DNA from: an uncultured Clostridia bacterium | Lineage (GTDB): Bacteria > Bacillota > Clostridia > UMGS1810 | Assembly: GCA_934454585.1 (NCBI GenBank) | Contig: CAKSFP010000022.1 | Location: forward strand, 1-46,674 | Length of the DNA stretch: 46,674 nucleotides | Direction of reading: 5' to 3' | In this document: positions 9,414 through 18,031 of the stretch, piece by piece | Position numbering within the stretch: position 1 is the first letter of the stretch | Layout: each line of letters opens with the position of its first letter | Position numbers and translations under genes: made by a program | The notes under the pieces: generated by a model | Database searches by the model: none | The model's input: the letters and a program-made list of their open reading frames with translations, nothing else | What the model was told of the DNA's origin: nothing

Positions 9414-10502
9414 ATGGCAAAACAAACCACAAAAAAAGCGGAGATAAAGACAAAAGAAGAAGTCGGCAAAGAGGCGGCAATACAGTCCGCAATTGATAAG
9501 ATTGAAAAAGACTTCGGCGCGGGCGCCGTTATGCGTCTTGGCAAAGCTCCCAAGATTGATGTCGAAGTTATCCCGACAGGCTCGCTTGCACTGGATATGG
9601 CACTTGGCATAGGCGGCCTGCCGCGCGGCAGAATCACCGAGATTTACGGACCCGAATCGTCCGGTAAAACCACACTTACACTCCATGTCATAGCTGAGGC
9701 ACAAAAGCTCGGAGGCGAGGTGGCGTTTATAGATGCAGAACACGCTCTCGACCCTCGTTATGCGCAGAAACTCGGCGTGAATATTGACAACCTCATTGTG
9801 TCTCAGCCGGACGACGGCGAACAGGCACTGGAGATTGCCGAGGCGCTCGCACGCAGTAATGCGATAGATGTCATAGTTGTGGACTCTGTTGCGGCGCTCG
9901 TGCCAAAGTCAGAGCTTACCGGAGCTATGGGCGATTCCCATGTTGGTCTGCACGCAAGGCTCATGTCACAGGCATTGAGAAAACTCACCAGCATCATCCA
10001 CAAGTCAAACACCGTGGTTATCTTCATCAATCAGTTGCGTGAGAAAGTCGGCGTTATGTACGGCAACCCCGAGGTTACAACCGGCGGCCGCGCACTTAAG
10101 TTCTATGCGTCCGTCAGAATAGACATCCGCCGCATAGAGGCGATCAAGGATGGCTCAAACATCATCGGCAACCGTACCAGAGCTAAGGTTGTCAAAAACA
10201 AAATGGCACCTCCGTTCAAAGAGGCAGAGTTTGATATAATGTTCGGCGAGGGCATTTCAAAAGAGGGCGGTATACTTGACGCTGCGGTTGATTTCGACAT
10301 TGTCAAGAAGGGCGGCTCATGGTATTCCTATGACGGCGAGAGGCTCGGCCAGGGCAGAGATAAAGTTAAGATTTATATGAAGGAGAACCCCGATTTCACC
10401 CAGATGCTCTATGATAAGGTTATGGAAAAACTGCGAGAGGGTGCGGAGCTTTCGGCTCCGTCCGACGAGGCAGAGTCTGAAACGGCTCCGAGTGAAGAAT
10501 AA
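9414..10502 (+). CDS. recA: Recombinase RecA
   Basis: This 362-residue DNA strand-exchange ATPase also promotes LexA self-cleavage in bacteria. Walker A (GPESSGKT, from residue 79), the Walker B region (VIVVDSVAALVP), the FINQLREKVGVMYGNPE L2 region and a short acidic C-terminal tail (SDEAESETAPSEE) are visible; length is standard. GAAAGGAATG precedes the ATG. The 106 bases between thiI and recA hold no clear terminator or consensus promoter; I looked for a CGAAC-type LexA box and saw none. recX follows after 3 bases, the usual recA-recX pairing. Confidence 0.98.
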   Translation: MAKQTTKKAEIKTKEEVGKEAAIQSAIDKIEKDFGAGAVMRLGKAPKIDVEVIPTGSLALDMALGIGGLPRGRITEIYGPESSGKTTLTLHVIAEAQKLGGEVAFIDAEHALDPRYAQKLGVNIDNLIVSQPDDGEQALEIAEALARSNAIDVIVVDSVAALVPKSELTGAMGDSHVGLHARLMSQALRKLTSIIHKSNTVVIFINQLREKVGVMYGNPEVTTGGRALKFYASVRIDIRRIEAIKDGSNIIGNRTRAKVVKNKMAPPFKEAEFDIMFGEGISKEGGILDAAVDFDIVKKGGSWYSYDGERLGQGRDKVKIYMKENPDFTQMLYDKVMEKLREGAELSAPSDEAESETAPSEE

Positions 10503-10505
10503 GCC

Positions 10506-11129
10506 ATGAAAGTGACGGATATTACACAGCAAAAACACAATAAGGAGCGTGTGAGCGTTTTTGTGGACGATAAGTACGCATTTTCACTCGATGAGGTGGA
10601 TGCTGTGAGACTGAAGATAAAAATCGGCACGGAGCTGAGCGAAAAGGATATTGAAAAATGTTGCATGGAATCGAACCTTTCCAAGGCTATGAAAAAGGCG
10701 TTCAATATTCTTTCAGTCAAGCCTATGACCTGTCGCGAACTTGAAAAAAAGCTTGCGGAAAAAGGATACGACGAGGCGGTGACTTCCGTTGCCGTTGCCG
10801 AGCTTGAGGACATGGGTTATCTCAATGACTACGAATACGCATGTATGTATATAGAGTTTGCGGCGCAAAAATGTCATGGCGAACGCAAGATTCGCTATGA
10901 ACTTGCGCACCGCGGAGTGGATGCCGATGTCATAGAGGATGCCGTCTGCGAGAAATTTCGCACCGGTGCGGACGAAATGGCGGATATGATTTATGCCAAA
11001 TACGGCGACGCAGATCTGAGTGACATGAAAATGCGCCAAAGGGTGACGCGCTTTTTTGCGGCGCGCGGCTTTGGTTTCGGCGAAATAAACGACGCCATAA
11101 GGCTCTATGAACAACGGAGAGAGGAATAA
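10506..11129 (+). CDS. recX: RecA regulator RecX
   Basis: This 207-residue helical-repeat protein binds RecA filaments and modulates recombinase activity. It shows the family's repeated three-helix units, for example SKAMKKAFNILSVKPMTCRELEKKL followed by VAVAELEDMGYLNDYEYA. It starts 3 bases after the recA stop and is almost certainly cotranscribed. The C-terminal RFFAARGFGFGEINDAIRL block is typical. rimO begins just after its stop. Confidence 0.92.
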   Translation: MKVTDITQQKHNKERVSVFVDDKYAFSLDEVDAVRLKIKIGTELSEKDIEKCCMESNLSKAMKKAFNILSVKPMTCRELEKKLAEKGYDEAVTSVAVAELEDMGYLNDYEYACMYIEFAAQKCHGERKIRYELAHRGVDADVIEDAVCEKFRTGADEMADMIYAKYGDADLSDMKMRQRVTRFFAARGFGFGEINDAIRLYEQRREE

Positions 11130-11130
11130 T

Positions 11131-12450
11131 ATGAAAAAAATCGGTTTTGTATCACTCGGCTGTGCCAAAAATCTCACGGATACTGAGACAATGCTCGGTC
11201 TGCTCTCGGGAGACGGCTATGAGATAACCGCCGACCCGGCGGACGCCGATGTGATTGTGGTGAACACCTGTGCGTTTATCGACAGTGCCAAGGAGGAATC
11301 CATAAATGCCATACTCGAAATGGCAGAATATAAGAAAGATAACTGTGAGTTGCTTGTTGTCACAGGCTGTCTTGCACAAAGATATAAAGAGGAAATTGAG
11401 GAACAGCTGCCCGAGGTTGACATAATCCTGGGTACATCCGATTATGCCAAAATTGCCGTTGTCATTGATGAATACTATGCTGACGGCACAAAAAAATCCA
11501 TCGTCGGCGATGCAAACGAGAATGTGGCTGATAATTTGCCGCGCATACGCAGCACTGCGCCGTATACGGCTTATCTCAAGATTGCCGACGGCTGTGACAA
11601 TCACTGCACTTATTGCATCATCCCCAAGCTGAGAGGCAAATTCCGTTCGCGCAGCGAGGAGAGTATTCTCTCCGAGGCGCAGCAAATGGCGGCGCAAGGG
11701 GTAAAGGAACTGATACTTGTGGCGCAGGATACAGCTTGCTACGGCATGGATTTCGGTGCACACACCCTGTCGTCACTTGTGCACAAGCTGTCGCTTATTG
11801 ACGGCATAGAGTGGATAAGACTGCAATATTGTTATCCCGAGAACATCACGGACGACCTGATAGACGAGATTGCAAGCAATGAAAAAGTAGTTAAGTATCT
11901 CGATATGCCGCTCCAGCATGTGAGCGACAATGTGCTCCGCCGCATGGGCAGACGCAGCAGAAATGACGAGATAAAGAGCCTTATAAAAAATCTGCGCAGC
12001 CGCATAGACGGACTTGTCATCCGCACATCGCTCATAGTCGGATTTCCGGGAGAGTCAGACGCAGACTTTGAGTGTTTGCTTGATTTTTTGAAAGAATTTC
12101 GGCTTGATCGTGTGGGCGTTTTCACTTACTCGCGTGAGGAGGACACGCCGGCATACGGCTTTGACAGTCAGATAGATGCCGACACGGCGCAGAGCCGCCG
12201 CGACACCCTCATGGCGGCTCAGATGGAGATTTCTGCGGAGAAGAATAACGAGAAAATCGGCAAAGTTGTGCGTGTCATCATAGAGGGCTATGATGAGGGC
12301 GAATTTTGCTATGTCGGCAGAACCGAGGCAGATACGCCTGATGTGGACGGCGTCGCTTATGTTTACAGCGAAGATGAACTCTCTGCCGGAGATATTACAG
12401 AAGCAACAGTGATAGATGCAAATGAATATGATGTGATATGTCGATTATAA
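11131..12450 (+). CDS. rimO: Ribosomal protein S12 methylthiotransferase RimO
   Basis: This 439-residue radical-SAM enzyme with two Fe-S clusters methylthiolates an aspartate of ribosomal protein S12. The ATG at 11131 is chosen over one at 11107 because GAGAGGAA lies 5 bases upstream and the protein then begins MKKIGFVSLGCAKNLTDTE, the RimO signature. The N-terminal UPF0004 domain is followed by the radical-SAM motif CDNHCTYC (C155, C159, C162) and a C-terminal TRAM domain (about 375-439). SLGCAKNLTDTE and LRGKFRSR favour RimO over the tRNA enzyme MiaB. It lies in the recA-recX-rimO-pgsA run. Confidence 0.95.
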   Translation: MKKIGFVSLGCAKNLTDTETMLGLLSGDGYEITADPADADVIVVNTCAFIDSAKEESINAILEMAEYKKDNCELLVVTGCLAQRYKEEIEEQLPEVDIILGTSDYAKIAVVIDEYYADGTKKSIVGDANENVADNLPRIRSTAPYTAYLKIADGCDNHCTYCIIPKLRGKFRSRSEESILSEAQQMAAQGVKELILVAQDTACYGMDFGAHTLSSLVHKLSLIDGIEWIRLQYCYPENITDDLIDEIASNEKVVKYLDMPLQHVSDNVLRRMGRRSRNDEIKSLIKNLRSRIDGLVIRTSLIVGFPGESDADFECLLDFLKEFRLDRVGVFTYSREEDTPAYGFDSQIDADTAQSRRDTLMAAQMEISAEKNNEKIGKVVRVIIEGYDEGEFCYVGRTEADTPDVDGVAYVYSEDELSAGDITEATVIDANEYDVICRL

Positions 12451-12468
12451 TTTATCGGAGGCGTTATT

Positions 12469-13014
12469 ATGAATACACCAAACAAAATTACCATGGCAAG
12501 GATTCTTCTCATCCCCGTGTTTTTCGCGGTGTTCATGACGAATAATCCATACAGCGATATCCTCGGTGCAGTTGTGTTTGCGCTTGCGTCGCTCACTGAC
12601 GGCATAGACGGTCACATCGCACGAAAGACGGGTCAGGTGACGGATCTGGGCAAATTTCTCGACCCGTTGGCAGACAAACTGCTTGTCGCAACGGCGCTCA
12701 TATGCTTTGTTCAGCTCGGCAGAATACCGGCTTGGATGGCAATCATCATCATTGCGCGTGAATTTATGGTTATGGGTCTGCGCTCGGTTGCTGCGGCAAA
12801 AGGTGTCATCATTGCCGCCGTCATGACAGGCAAGGTTAAGACTTGCATACAAATTGCGGCGTCATTGCTCACATTTTTCTTCTATACAGACAACTTTGTG
12901 CTTTTCGGCAGATCGGTGTGCTATGTGGCAATGCTCATATCCACACTGTTCACCATATACTCGGGTTATGAATATCTCTATAACAACCGCAAACTTCTCA
13001 TGGAGGATAAATGA
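12469..13014 (+). CDS. pgsA: CDP-diacylglycerol-glycerol-3-phosphate 3-phosphatidyltransferase
   Basis: This 181-residue membrane enzyme makes phosphatidylglycerol phosphate. It has the CDP-alcohol phosphotransferase motif, seen as TDGIDGHIAR then GKFLDPLADK, and several hydrophobic segments. It starts NTPNKITMARILLIPVF, typical of PgsA. TCGGAGG precedes the ATG. Its stop overlaps the start of the next gene (ATGA), so the two are translationally coupled. Confidence 0.95.
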   Translation: MNTPNKITMARILLIPVFFAVFMTNNPYSDILGAVVFALASLTDGIDGHIARKTGQVTDLGKFLDPLADKLLVATALICFVQLGRIPAWMAIIIIAREFMVMGLRSVAAAKGVIIAAVMTGKVKTCIQIAASLLTFFFYTDNFVLFGRSVCYVAMLISTLFTIYSGYEYLYNNRKLLMEDK

Positions 13015-13862
13015 TGTCTGTAATTAAGCGAATTGTTGATTTTGTGCTTGCCGTCATGGTGTCGCTCGTGAGCACACCGACGACGGACGGTGGTTATGTG
13101 CCGTCGCAAGCGGCACTCGATGCACCGCTCAGCGCACATTTTATAGATGTCGGTCAGGCGGACAGCACACTTGTGAGGCTCCCCGGCGGCAAAACCATGC
13201 TTATTGACGCCGGCGACAACAAAACCGGCATCAAAGCAGTGGCATATTTGAATAATCTCGGCATAGAGCGGATAGATTATCTCGTTGCAACCCATCCTCA
13301 TGCCGACCACATAGGCGGAATGGCAGATGTGATAAATGATTTTGACATAGGCAGAGTGTATATGCCTGATGTTACGACGAACACCAAGACCTTCGAGTCT
13401 ATGCTTGATGCCATAGAAAAGAAAAATATCCCCGTTACTAAGGCAACTGCCGGTGTAAACATTTTCACGGAAAACGGAATATCTGCCGATATAATTGCGC
13501 CCAATTCGCCGACATACAAAGAAATGAACAACTACAGTGCGGTTGTGCGTCTGGTTTACGGCAACACGGCGTACCTCTTTATGGGTGATGCCGAGACTCT
13601 CTCCGAAGATGAGATAACCGCCGATGTCAGGGCGGATGTGCTCAAAGTGGGTCACCACGGGTCGGATACATCATCGGGTGAGAACTTCATCTTGCGTGTG
13701 TCGCCGCGCGTTGCGGTCATCTCCGTCGGCGAGGGCAATAGCTATGGACACCCCAAGGACGAAGTGATTGATAGACTGCGTGGGTCGGGTGCGACGGTTT
13801 TTCGCACGGATAAGGACGGCACGGTCGTTATCGGCAGTGACGGAAAGAACATAATTTATTAA
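13011..13862 (+). CDS. ComEC-like metallo-beta-lactamase-fold hydrolase
   Basis: This 283-residue protein has an N-terminal hydrophobic segment (VIKRIVDFVLAVMVSLV, signal or anchor) and a metallo-beta-lactamase-fold domain starting AHFIDVGQADSTLV. The metal-binding THPHADHIGG motif is at residues 94-103, with a further ligand region at LKVGHHGSDTSS. This is the fold of the C-terminal domain of the DNA-uptake protein ComEC, but the channel part is missing. Stand-alone secreted versions are common in Clostridia and likely act on nucleic acids or phosphodiesters outside the membrane; that role is inferred. A DUF3006-like gene follows 22 bases later. Confidence 0.85.
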   Translation: MMSVIKRIVDFVLAVMVSLVSTPTTDGGYVPSQAALDAPLSAHFIDVGQADSTLVRLPGGKTMLIDAGDNKTGIKAVAYLNNLGIERIDYLVATHPHADHIGGMADVINDFDIGRVYMPDVTTNTKTFESMLDAIEKKNIPVTKATAGVNIFTENGISADIIAPNSPTYKEMNNYSAVVRLVYGNTAYLFMGDAETLSEDEITADVRADVLKVGHHGSDTSSGENFILRVSPRVAVISVGEGNSYGHPKDEVIDRLRGSGATVFRTDKDGTVVIGSDGKNIIY

Positions 13863-13884
13863 ATCATCGAAAGGCGGATTTATT

Positions 13885-14088
13885 ATGAAAGTGACCGCAG
13901 ACAGGATAGAGAACGGTTTTATCGTTGCGGAGCTGCCGGACGGGAGCTTTGCCGACTTGCCGCAGTGTTTTGCGCCGCAGGCGCGCGAGGGAGACATCAT
14001 AAATATTGATGTCGATGCCGCAGCAACTGCCGAAAGGGGCGCACAGATGCGTGCGCGGCTTAACAGATTGTTTGACAGGGAGGGATGA
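13885..14088 (+). CDS. Small DUF3006-like protein
   Basis: This 67-residue protein begins MKVTADRIENGFIVAEL and then PDGSFADLP, ending in a charged helix (ERGAQMRARLNRLFDREG). The N-terminal 'VDRIEgg-AVVE' beta pattern matches DUF3006, small proteins very often found next to ComEC-like metallo-beta-lactamase proteins, as here. An AAAGGCGG site precedes the ATG. The function is unknown; the adjacency suggests a partner of the hydrolase. Confidence 0.75.
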   Translation: MKVTADRIENGFIVAELPDGSFADLPQCFAPQAREGDIINIDVDAAATAERGAQMRARLNRLFDREG

Positions 14089-14091
14089 TTT

Positions 14092-14919
14092 ATGAATACG
14101 GAAATCACATTGCAAGTGCTCATTGCTGCGATGAACGAAAATGATTTTTCGCTTATAAAGAAAATGAATGTAAATGCCGACTGCATTATGGCGAATCAGA
14201 CCGATAATGCATCTGCCGGCACATTTGAGATAGACGGACACCGCGTAAAGGTTGTCAACAGCACCGTCACAGGTCTTGGTGCAAACAGAAATCTCGCGCT
14301 TGATAATGCTGATGCGGATATTGTGCTGTTTGCGGATGACGACCTTGTGTATGCAGATAACATGGCACAGGGAGTGCTCGGCGCATTCGAGACGAATCCA
14401 AAGGCGGATATCATCATTTTTAGTTGCACCGAGACGGATTCTTCCGGTAATATCGTTAAAGAATATTCTCACGCAAACAAGCGGCAGTTCCCGATTAATT
14501 CTCTAAAATATCCCACATATGTTGTGGCGGCGCGCCGCAAGAGCCTCAAGCGAAAGAAGATTCGTTTTTCACAGATGTTCGGCGCCGGCAGTGCATACAG
14601 TTTCGGCGAGGACACCATTTTTCTTGCTGATTGTTTCAAACGCGGACTCAGGGTGTATGCCAGTGATTTTAACATCGGCACCAGCACAAAGGATCTGCAT
14701 TGGTTCGACGGATATACCGACAGTTTCTTTTTTGACAAGGGTGCACTCTATCGCTGCATATTCGGCGTTGCCGCGCCGATATATGCGCTGCACTTTGCGC
14801 GCAAATATGCAAAATTGTCCGGTGTGCGCCGCTCCAGAATAATGCGTTTTATGGAGAAAGGCATGCATGACTATGTTAGAAAGATAAAGCTGAATAATAT
14901 GCACTCCAAAGGAATGTGA
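14092..14919 (+). CDS. Family 2-like glycosyltransferase
   Basis: This is a 275-residue soluble protein. It starts LQVLIAAMNENDFSL, continues with a GLGANRNLALDNADADIVLFADDD segment and so shows the nucleotide-sugar binding fold of GT-A glycosyltransferases with a DDD metal motif near residue 83. An FGAGSAYSFGEDTIFLADCFKRG segment matches the acceptor-side ED motif of family 2. GGGAGGGATGA precedes the ATG and the gene lies 3 bases after the DUF3006-like stop, so it ends the operon. No membrane segment is present. The sugar and acceptor are not predictable; cell-wall or capsule glycan decoration is likely. Confidence 0.8.
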   Translation: MNTEITLQVLIAAMNENDFSLIKKMNVNADCIMANQTDNASAGTFEIDGHRVKVVNSTVTGLGANRNLALDNADADIVLFADDDLVYADNMAQGVLGAFETNPKADIIIFSCTETDSSGNIVKEYSHANKRQFPINSLKYPTYVVAARRKSLKRKKIRFSQMFGAGSAYSFGEDTIFLADCFKRGLRVYASDFNIGTSTKDLHWFDGYTDSFFFDKGALYRCIFGVAAPIYALHFARKYAKLSGVRRSRIMRFMEKGMHDYVRKIKLNNMHSKGM

Positions 14920-14928
14920 TGGATAATA

Positions 14929-14972
14929 AGAATTCTCCCTGACTTGCCAAGTCAGGGGATTCTTTGTTTTTT
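14929..14972 (+). terminator. Rho-independent terminator of the recA-glycosyltransferase run
   Basis: A long stem (AGAATTCTCCCTGACTT paired with AAGTCAGGGGATTCT, two mismatched pairs) with a 3-base loop and a following T run lies 9 bases after the glycosyltransferase stop. Confidence 0.9.
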
Positions 14973-15041
14973 ATGGCTTTAATCGGGTCCTGTTCGTCTG
15001 CTCTATCATAAACTGCTCGGGTATGATTCTATTGCGCTGTT

Positions 15042-15610
15042 TTGCTTTGCAAGCTCAATTGCCCGTTTATGCGCAGCTTTCATAGGAAATTCGACGAGCG
15101 AAACGACGCAAAAATCGACATGGCAAAACAGGCTGTTAATTATGTGAACGACTACGATGTCATTTTCCTTGATGCGTCATCCGGCGCATACAACTTGATT
15201 CCGTTTCTTGCCACCAAAAATCATCTCACGGTTATTACAAGCGGAATAAAAGTTCTGTTAAAACTCGGCGAAACGGAATTAAAGCAATGAGCACCGGCGG
15301 AGAGCTTTTGCCGTCGTGTCAGTCGCTCGTCGGCGAGGATGCATATCGAACCATAGAGTGCTATAACGCGAATATCTGTTTTTTCTCTTGCTGCGGTTTG
15401 TCGAACGAGGGTTTTCTTACAGATATATCCGACCGTGAAAATCATGTCCGCAAGCGCATGATAAGTCATTGCGAAAAATCATATCTTTTGTGTGCAGGTA
15501 ACAAGTTCGGCAAAAAATATTTTCATAATCTGTGTACGGTTGATGACATTTCGGGAGTTATCAGCGATGCGCCGATTCCCGAATATATTTCTGCTTTTAG
15601 TATATCATGA
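15042..15610 (+). pseudogene. Decayed DeoR-family regulator (sugar-sensing domain only, frameshifted)
   Basis: Two overlapping frames, 15042-15290 and 15287-15610, together read as one DeoR C-terminal effector domain. The first gives AKIDMAKQAVNYVNDYDVIFLDASS and TVITSGIKVLL. The second continues STGGELLPSCQSLVGEDAY and then KRMISHCEKSYLLCAGNKFG. These are the consecutive DeoR blocks (phosphosugar-binding, isomerase-like fold). The reading frame shifts by one base at the ATGA overlap near 15287. The N-terminal helix-turn-helix is missing: an in-frame TGA at 15024 closes the upstream frame and the preceding sequence is a terminator. No ribosome binding site or promoter is evident. I read it as a remnant. 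Confidence 0.75.
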
Positions 15611-15666
15611 AATAAGGCGGCGGAAAAGGAGCATAAATTATACTTTTGTATGTGAATCTTGGAATT

Positions 15667-15695
15667 TTGACTTTTTGCGTTCTTTATGGTATGAT
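15667..15695 (+). promoter_or_regulatory. Sigma-A promoter of iscR
   Basis: TTGACT (15667-15672), a 17-base spacer and TATGAT (15690-15695) lie 43 bases before the iscR ATG. Confidence 0.75.
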
Positions 15696-15738
15696 AACAG
15701 AATGATTAAGAAATACTATTGAATCGGAGAGATTAATA

Positions 15739-16155
15739 ATGCTTATTTCCACAAAGGGCAGATACGCCCTGCAAGTAATGATTGCTCTGGCATCGCATGG
15801 CGGGGGCGAGTTTGTGCCGCTCAAGTCCATTGCCGAGGAGCAGAATATGTCCGCATCGGGAAAGTATCTTGAGGCGGTAATAACTGTGCTGTCCAAGGAA
15901 GGCATAATAGACGGTCACCGCGGCAAAGGCGGCGGATACAGGCTCAACCGCGATGCGGCGGATTATTCTGTCGGCGAGATTTTGCGCGTGGCAGAGGGCG
16001 ATCTTGCTCCGGTGTCGTGCATGGGGCTTAAGTCGCAACGCTGCGCCAATGCGGCGTCGTGCAGCACATTGCCGCTGTGGCAGAAGCTTGATTCGCTCAT
16101 CTCGGATTATCTTGACGGGATATCGCTTGCGGATCTTGTCAGGATGGCAAACTGA
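15739..16155 (+). CDS. iscR: Rrf2-family Fe-S-sensing regulator IscR
   Basis: This 138-residue winged-helix repressor/activator begins MLISTKGRYALQVMIALASH, the Rrf2 signature. The DNA-recognition region is SASGKYLEAVITVLSKEGII followed by the wing GKGGGYRL. Three cysteines, C94, C102 and C108 (SCMGLKSQRCANAASC), match the 2Fe-2S ligand spacing of IscR, so it likely senses cluster status. It has its own promoter and directly precedes iscS-iscU; the candidate operator at 16265-16288 overlaps the iscS transcription start. GGAGAG lies before the ATG. A related protein is encoded at 42303-42740; which of the two controls which genes cannot be settled from sequence. Confidence 0.9.
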   Translation: MLISTKGRYALQVMIALASHGGGEFVPLKSIAEEQNMSASGKYLEAVITVLSKEGIIDGHRGKGGGYRLNRDAADYSVGEILRVAEGDLAPVSCMGLKSQRCANAASCSTLPLWQKLDSLISDYLDGISLADLVRMAN

Positions 16156-16231
16156 GGGTAAGTCTGATATGTTTTTCATATCTCTCTGTGAACCGCCCCG
16201 GAATGCTTTGTGATTTTTTTGTCAAACGGCG

Positions 16232-16260
16232 TTGACATGTCGGATATCTTATGATATAAT
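16232..16260 (+). promoter_or_regulatory. Sigma-A promoter of iscS-iscU
   Basis: Consensus TTGACA (16232-16237), a 17-base spacer and consensus TATAAT (16255-16260). Such a perfect promoter would be strong and is usually repressed, which fits the operator just downstream. The 197-base gap after iscR otherwise shows no terminator. Confidence 0.9.
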
Positions 16261-16264
16261 CATA

Positions 16265-16288
16265 TTAACCCACAAGGTATATGGGTAA
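16265..16288 (+). promoter_or_regulatory. Candidate IscR/Rrf2 operator at the iscS transcription start
   Basis: TTAACCCA (16265-16272) and TGGGTAA (16282-16288) form an inverted repeat with a 9-base spacer, immediately after the -10. Rrf2 repressors bind A/T-flanked CC...GG dyads of about this length. The position over the start site suits repression. Confidence 0.55.
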
Positions 16289-16352
16289 TTAAAAACTACA
16301 ATACAATGCGGACAAGATTTTACGCTTGTCTGCGGCTTAAGGAGACGATACA

Positions 16353-17543
16353 ATGACTATATATGCGGACAATGCGGCGACAACCAAGATGAGCCGTACG
16401 GCTATTGATGCCATGTTGCCCTATATGGACAAGATTTACGGCAATCCCTCCAGCCTGCACAGCGTCGGCCAGAAGGCGGCGGAGGCACTCACAAAGGCGC
16501 GCGGGATCATTGCAGGGTGCATAGGCTGTTCGCCGAAGGAGATCACCTTTACATCGGGCGGCAGTGAGGCGGATAATCAGGCGATAATCTCTGCCGCAAA
16601 AATCGGCGAGAGAAAGGGCAAGAAACATATCATTTCAACTGCTTTTGAACATCACGCAGTGTTGCACACTCTAAAAAAACTTGAGAAACAGGGATTTGAG
16701 ATAGAGCTTCTCCCCGTCGGCGATACAGGTACCGTGACAGCGGCTCAGGTTGAGGCGGCGATACGCCCCGACACTTGCCTTGTCACTGTAATGTACGCCA
16801 ACAACGAGATCGGCTCGGTTATGCCGATTGCGGAAATTGGCGCAGTATGTAAGGAAAAGGGAGTTATATTTCATACAGACGCGGTTCAGGCGACGGGTCA
16901 TCTTCACATAGATGTCAAGGCAGAGAATATAGACATGATGTCTGCCTCGGCGCACAAGTTTCATGGACCCAAGGGAGTCGGATTTCTGTATGCAAGACAG
17001 GGTATACCGCTTACGAACATCATCGAAGGCGGTGCGCAGGAGCGAGGCAAGCGTGCCGGCACGGAGAATATTCCGGGCATAATGGGCATGGCGGCGGCGC
17101 TTGAAGAAATCTGCACAAAGATAGACGACAACGCGGCGAAGGTATCCGCACTGCGCGACAGACTTATCGGAGGTTTGTCAAAGATATCTCACTCGGCTGT
17201 CAACGGCGACACGGTGAACCGTCTTCCGGGCAATGTCAGCTTTTGTTTTGAGGGAATAGAGGGCGAGAGCCTGCTGCTTTTACTCGATGAAAAGGGTATT
17301 TGCGCATCGTCCGGATCTGCGTGCACTTCCGGATCGCTCGATCCCAGCCATGTGCTGCTTGCTATAGGCAGGGTGCATGAGGTGGCTCACGGTTCGCTGC
17401 GCCTTTCGCTCAGCGAGGAGAATACCGATGCCGATGTGGATTATATGCTGAGGGCAATCCCCGAGGTTGTGGATTATCTGCGCAATATGTCTCCGCTGTG
17501 GCGCGACAAGGTGAGCGGCAAGAAAGAGTTTATACTTAAATAA
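16353..17543 (+). CDS. iscS: Cysteine desulfurase IscS/NifS
   Basis: This 396-residue PLP-dependent desulfurase supplies persulfide sulfur to the IscU scaffold. It has YADNAATTKM at the N-terminus, the PLP lysine in SAHKFHGPKG (K202), and the active cysteine C324 in SSGSACTSG on a loop longer than in the other desulfurase (6997-8136). AAGGAG lies before the ATG. Its order iscR-iscS-iscU is the standard Clostridia Fe-S cluster locus, and IscU starts 29 bases downstream. It is likely repressed by IscR through the site at 16265-16288. Confidence 0.95.
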   Translation: MTIYADNAATTKMSRTAIDAMLPYMDKIYGNPSSLHSVGQKAAEALTKARGIIAGCIGCSPKEITFTSGGSEADNQAIISAAKIGERKGKKHIISTAFEHHAVLHTLKKLEKQGFEIELLPVGDTGTVTAAQVEAAIRPDTCLVTVMYANNEIGSVMPIAEIGAVCKEKGVIFHTDAVQATGHLHIDVKAENIDMMSASAHKFHGPKGVGFLYARQGIPLTNIIEGGAQERGKRAGTENIPGIMGMAAALEEICTKIDDNAAKVSALRDRLIGGLSKISHSAVNGDTVNRLPGNVSFCFEGIEGESLLLLLDEKGICASSGSACTSGSLDPSHVLLAIGRVHEVAHGSLRLSLSEENTDADVDYMLRAIPEVVDYLRNMSPLWRDKVSGKKEFILK

Positions 17544-17572
17544 ACAGGAAAACTGACTGGAGGAATTTTATC

Positions 17573-18007
17573 ATGGCTTTATACAGTGATGTGGTAATGG
17601 ATCATTTCAAGCACCCCAGAAATGTGGGCGTTATAGAGAATGCCGACGGTGTCGGTGAGGTCGGCAATGCAAAATGCGGAGATATAATGAAGATATATCT
17701 CAAGATAGATGACGGAATCATATCCGATGTCAAGTTTGAGACATTTGGCTGCGGTTCTGCCATAGCGTCAAGCTCCATGGCAACGGAGATGATAAAGGGC
17801 AAACCCCTCTCCGACGCCATGAAACTCACAAACAAGGCTGTTGCCGAGGCACTGGACGGACTTCCGGCGCATAAGCTGCACTGCTCCGTGCTTGCCGAAG
17901 AGGCGATAAAGGCGGCAATAGAGGATTATTACAAAAAGAACGGCATTGAGTACGATGCATCGCAGTTCAATAACTGTGAGACATGCGGACATTGTTGTGA
18001 TAAATGA
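17573..18007 (+). CDS. iscU: Fe-S cluster scaffold IscU/NifU
   Basis: This 144-residue scaffold assembles Fe-S clusters with IscS. The three conserved cysteines are visible in GNAKCGD, TFGCGSA and LHCSVLAEEA, along with MDHFKHPRNVG at the N-terminus. The C-terminus has an additional cysteine-rich tail, CETCGHCC, seen in clostridial NifU-like proteins and absent from E. coli IscU. TGGAGGAAT precedes the ATG. No iscA, hscA/hscB or ferredoxin gene follows, so the cluster is the minimal clostridial type. Confidence 0.95.
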   Translation: MALYSDVVMDHFKHPRNVGVIENADGVGEVGNAKCGDIMKIYLKIDDGIISDVKFETFGCGSAIASSSMATEMIKGKPLSDAMKLTNKAVAEALDGLPAHKLHCSVLAEEAIKAAIEDYYKKNGIEYDASQFNNCETCGHCCDK

Positions 18008-18031
18008 ACCAAGGCATCGAAAGTTTTGAGG

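Noticed and set aside
15280..15300. Programmed frameshift in the DeoR gene
   Set aside because: There is no slippery heptamer or downstream structure, and the DNA-binding half is missing anyway, so decay is simpler.
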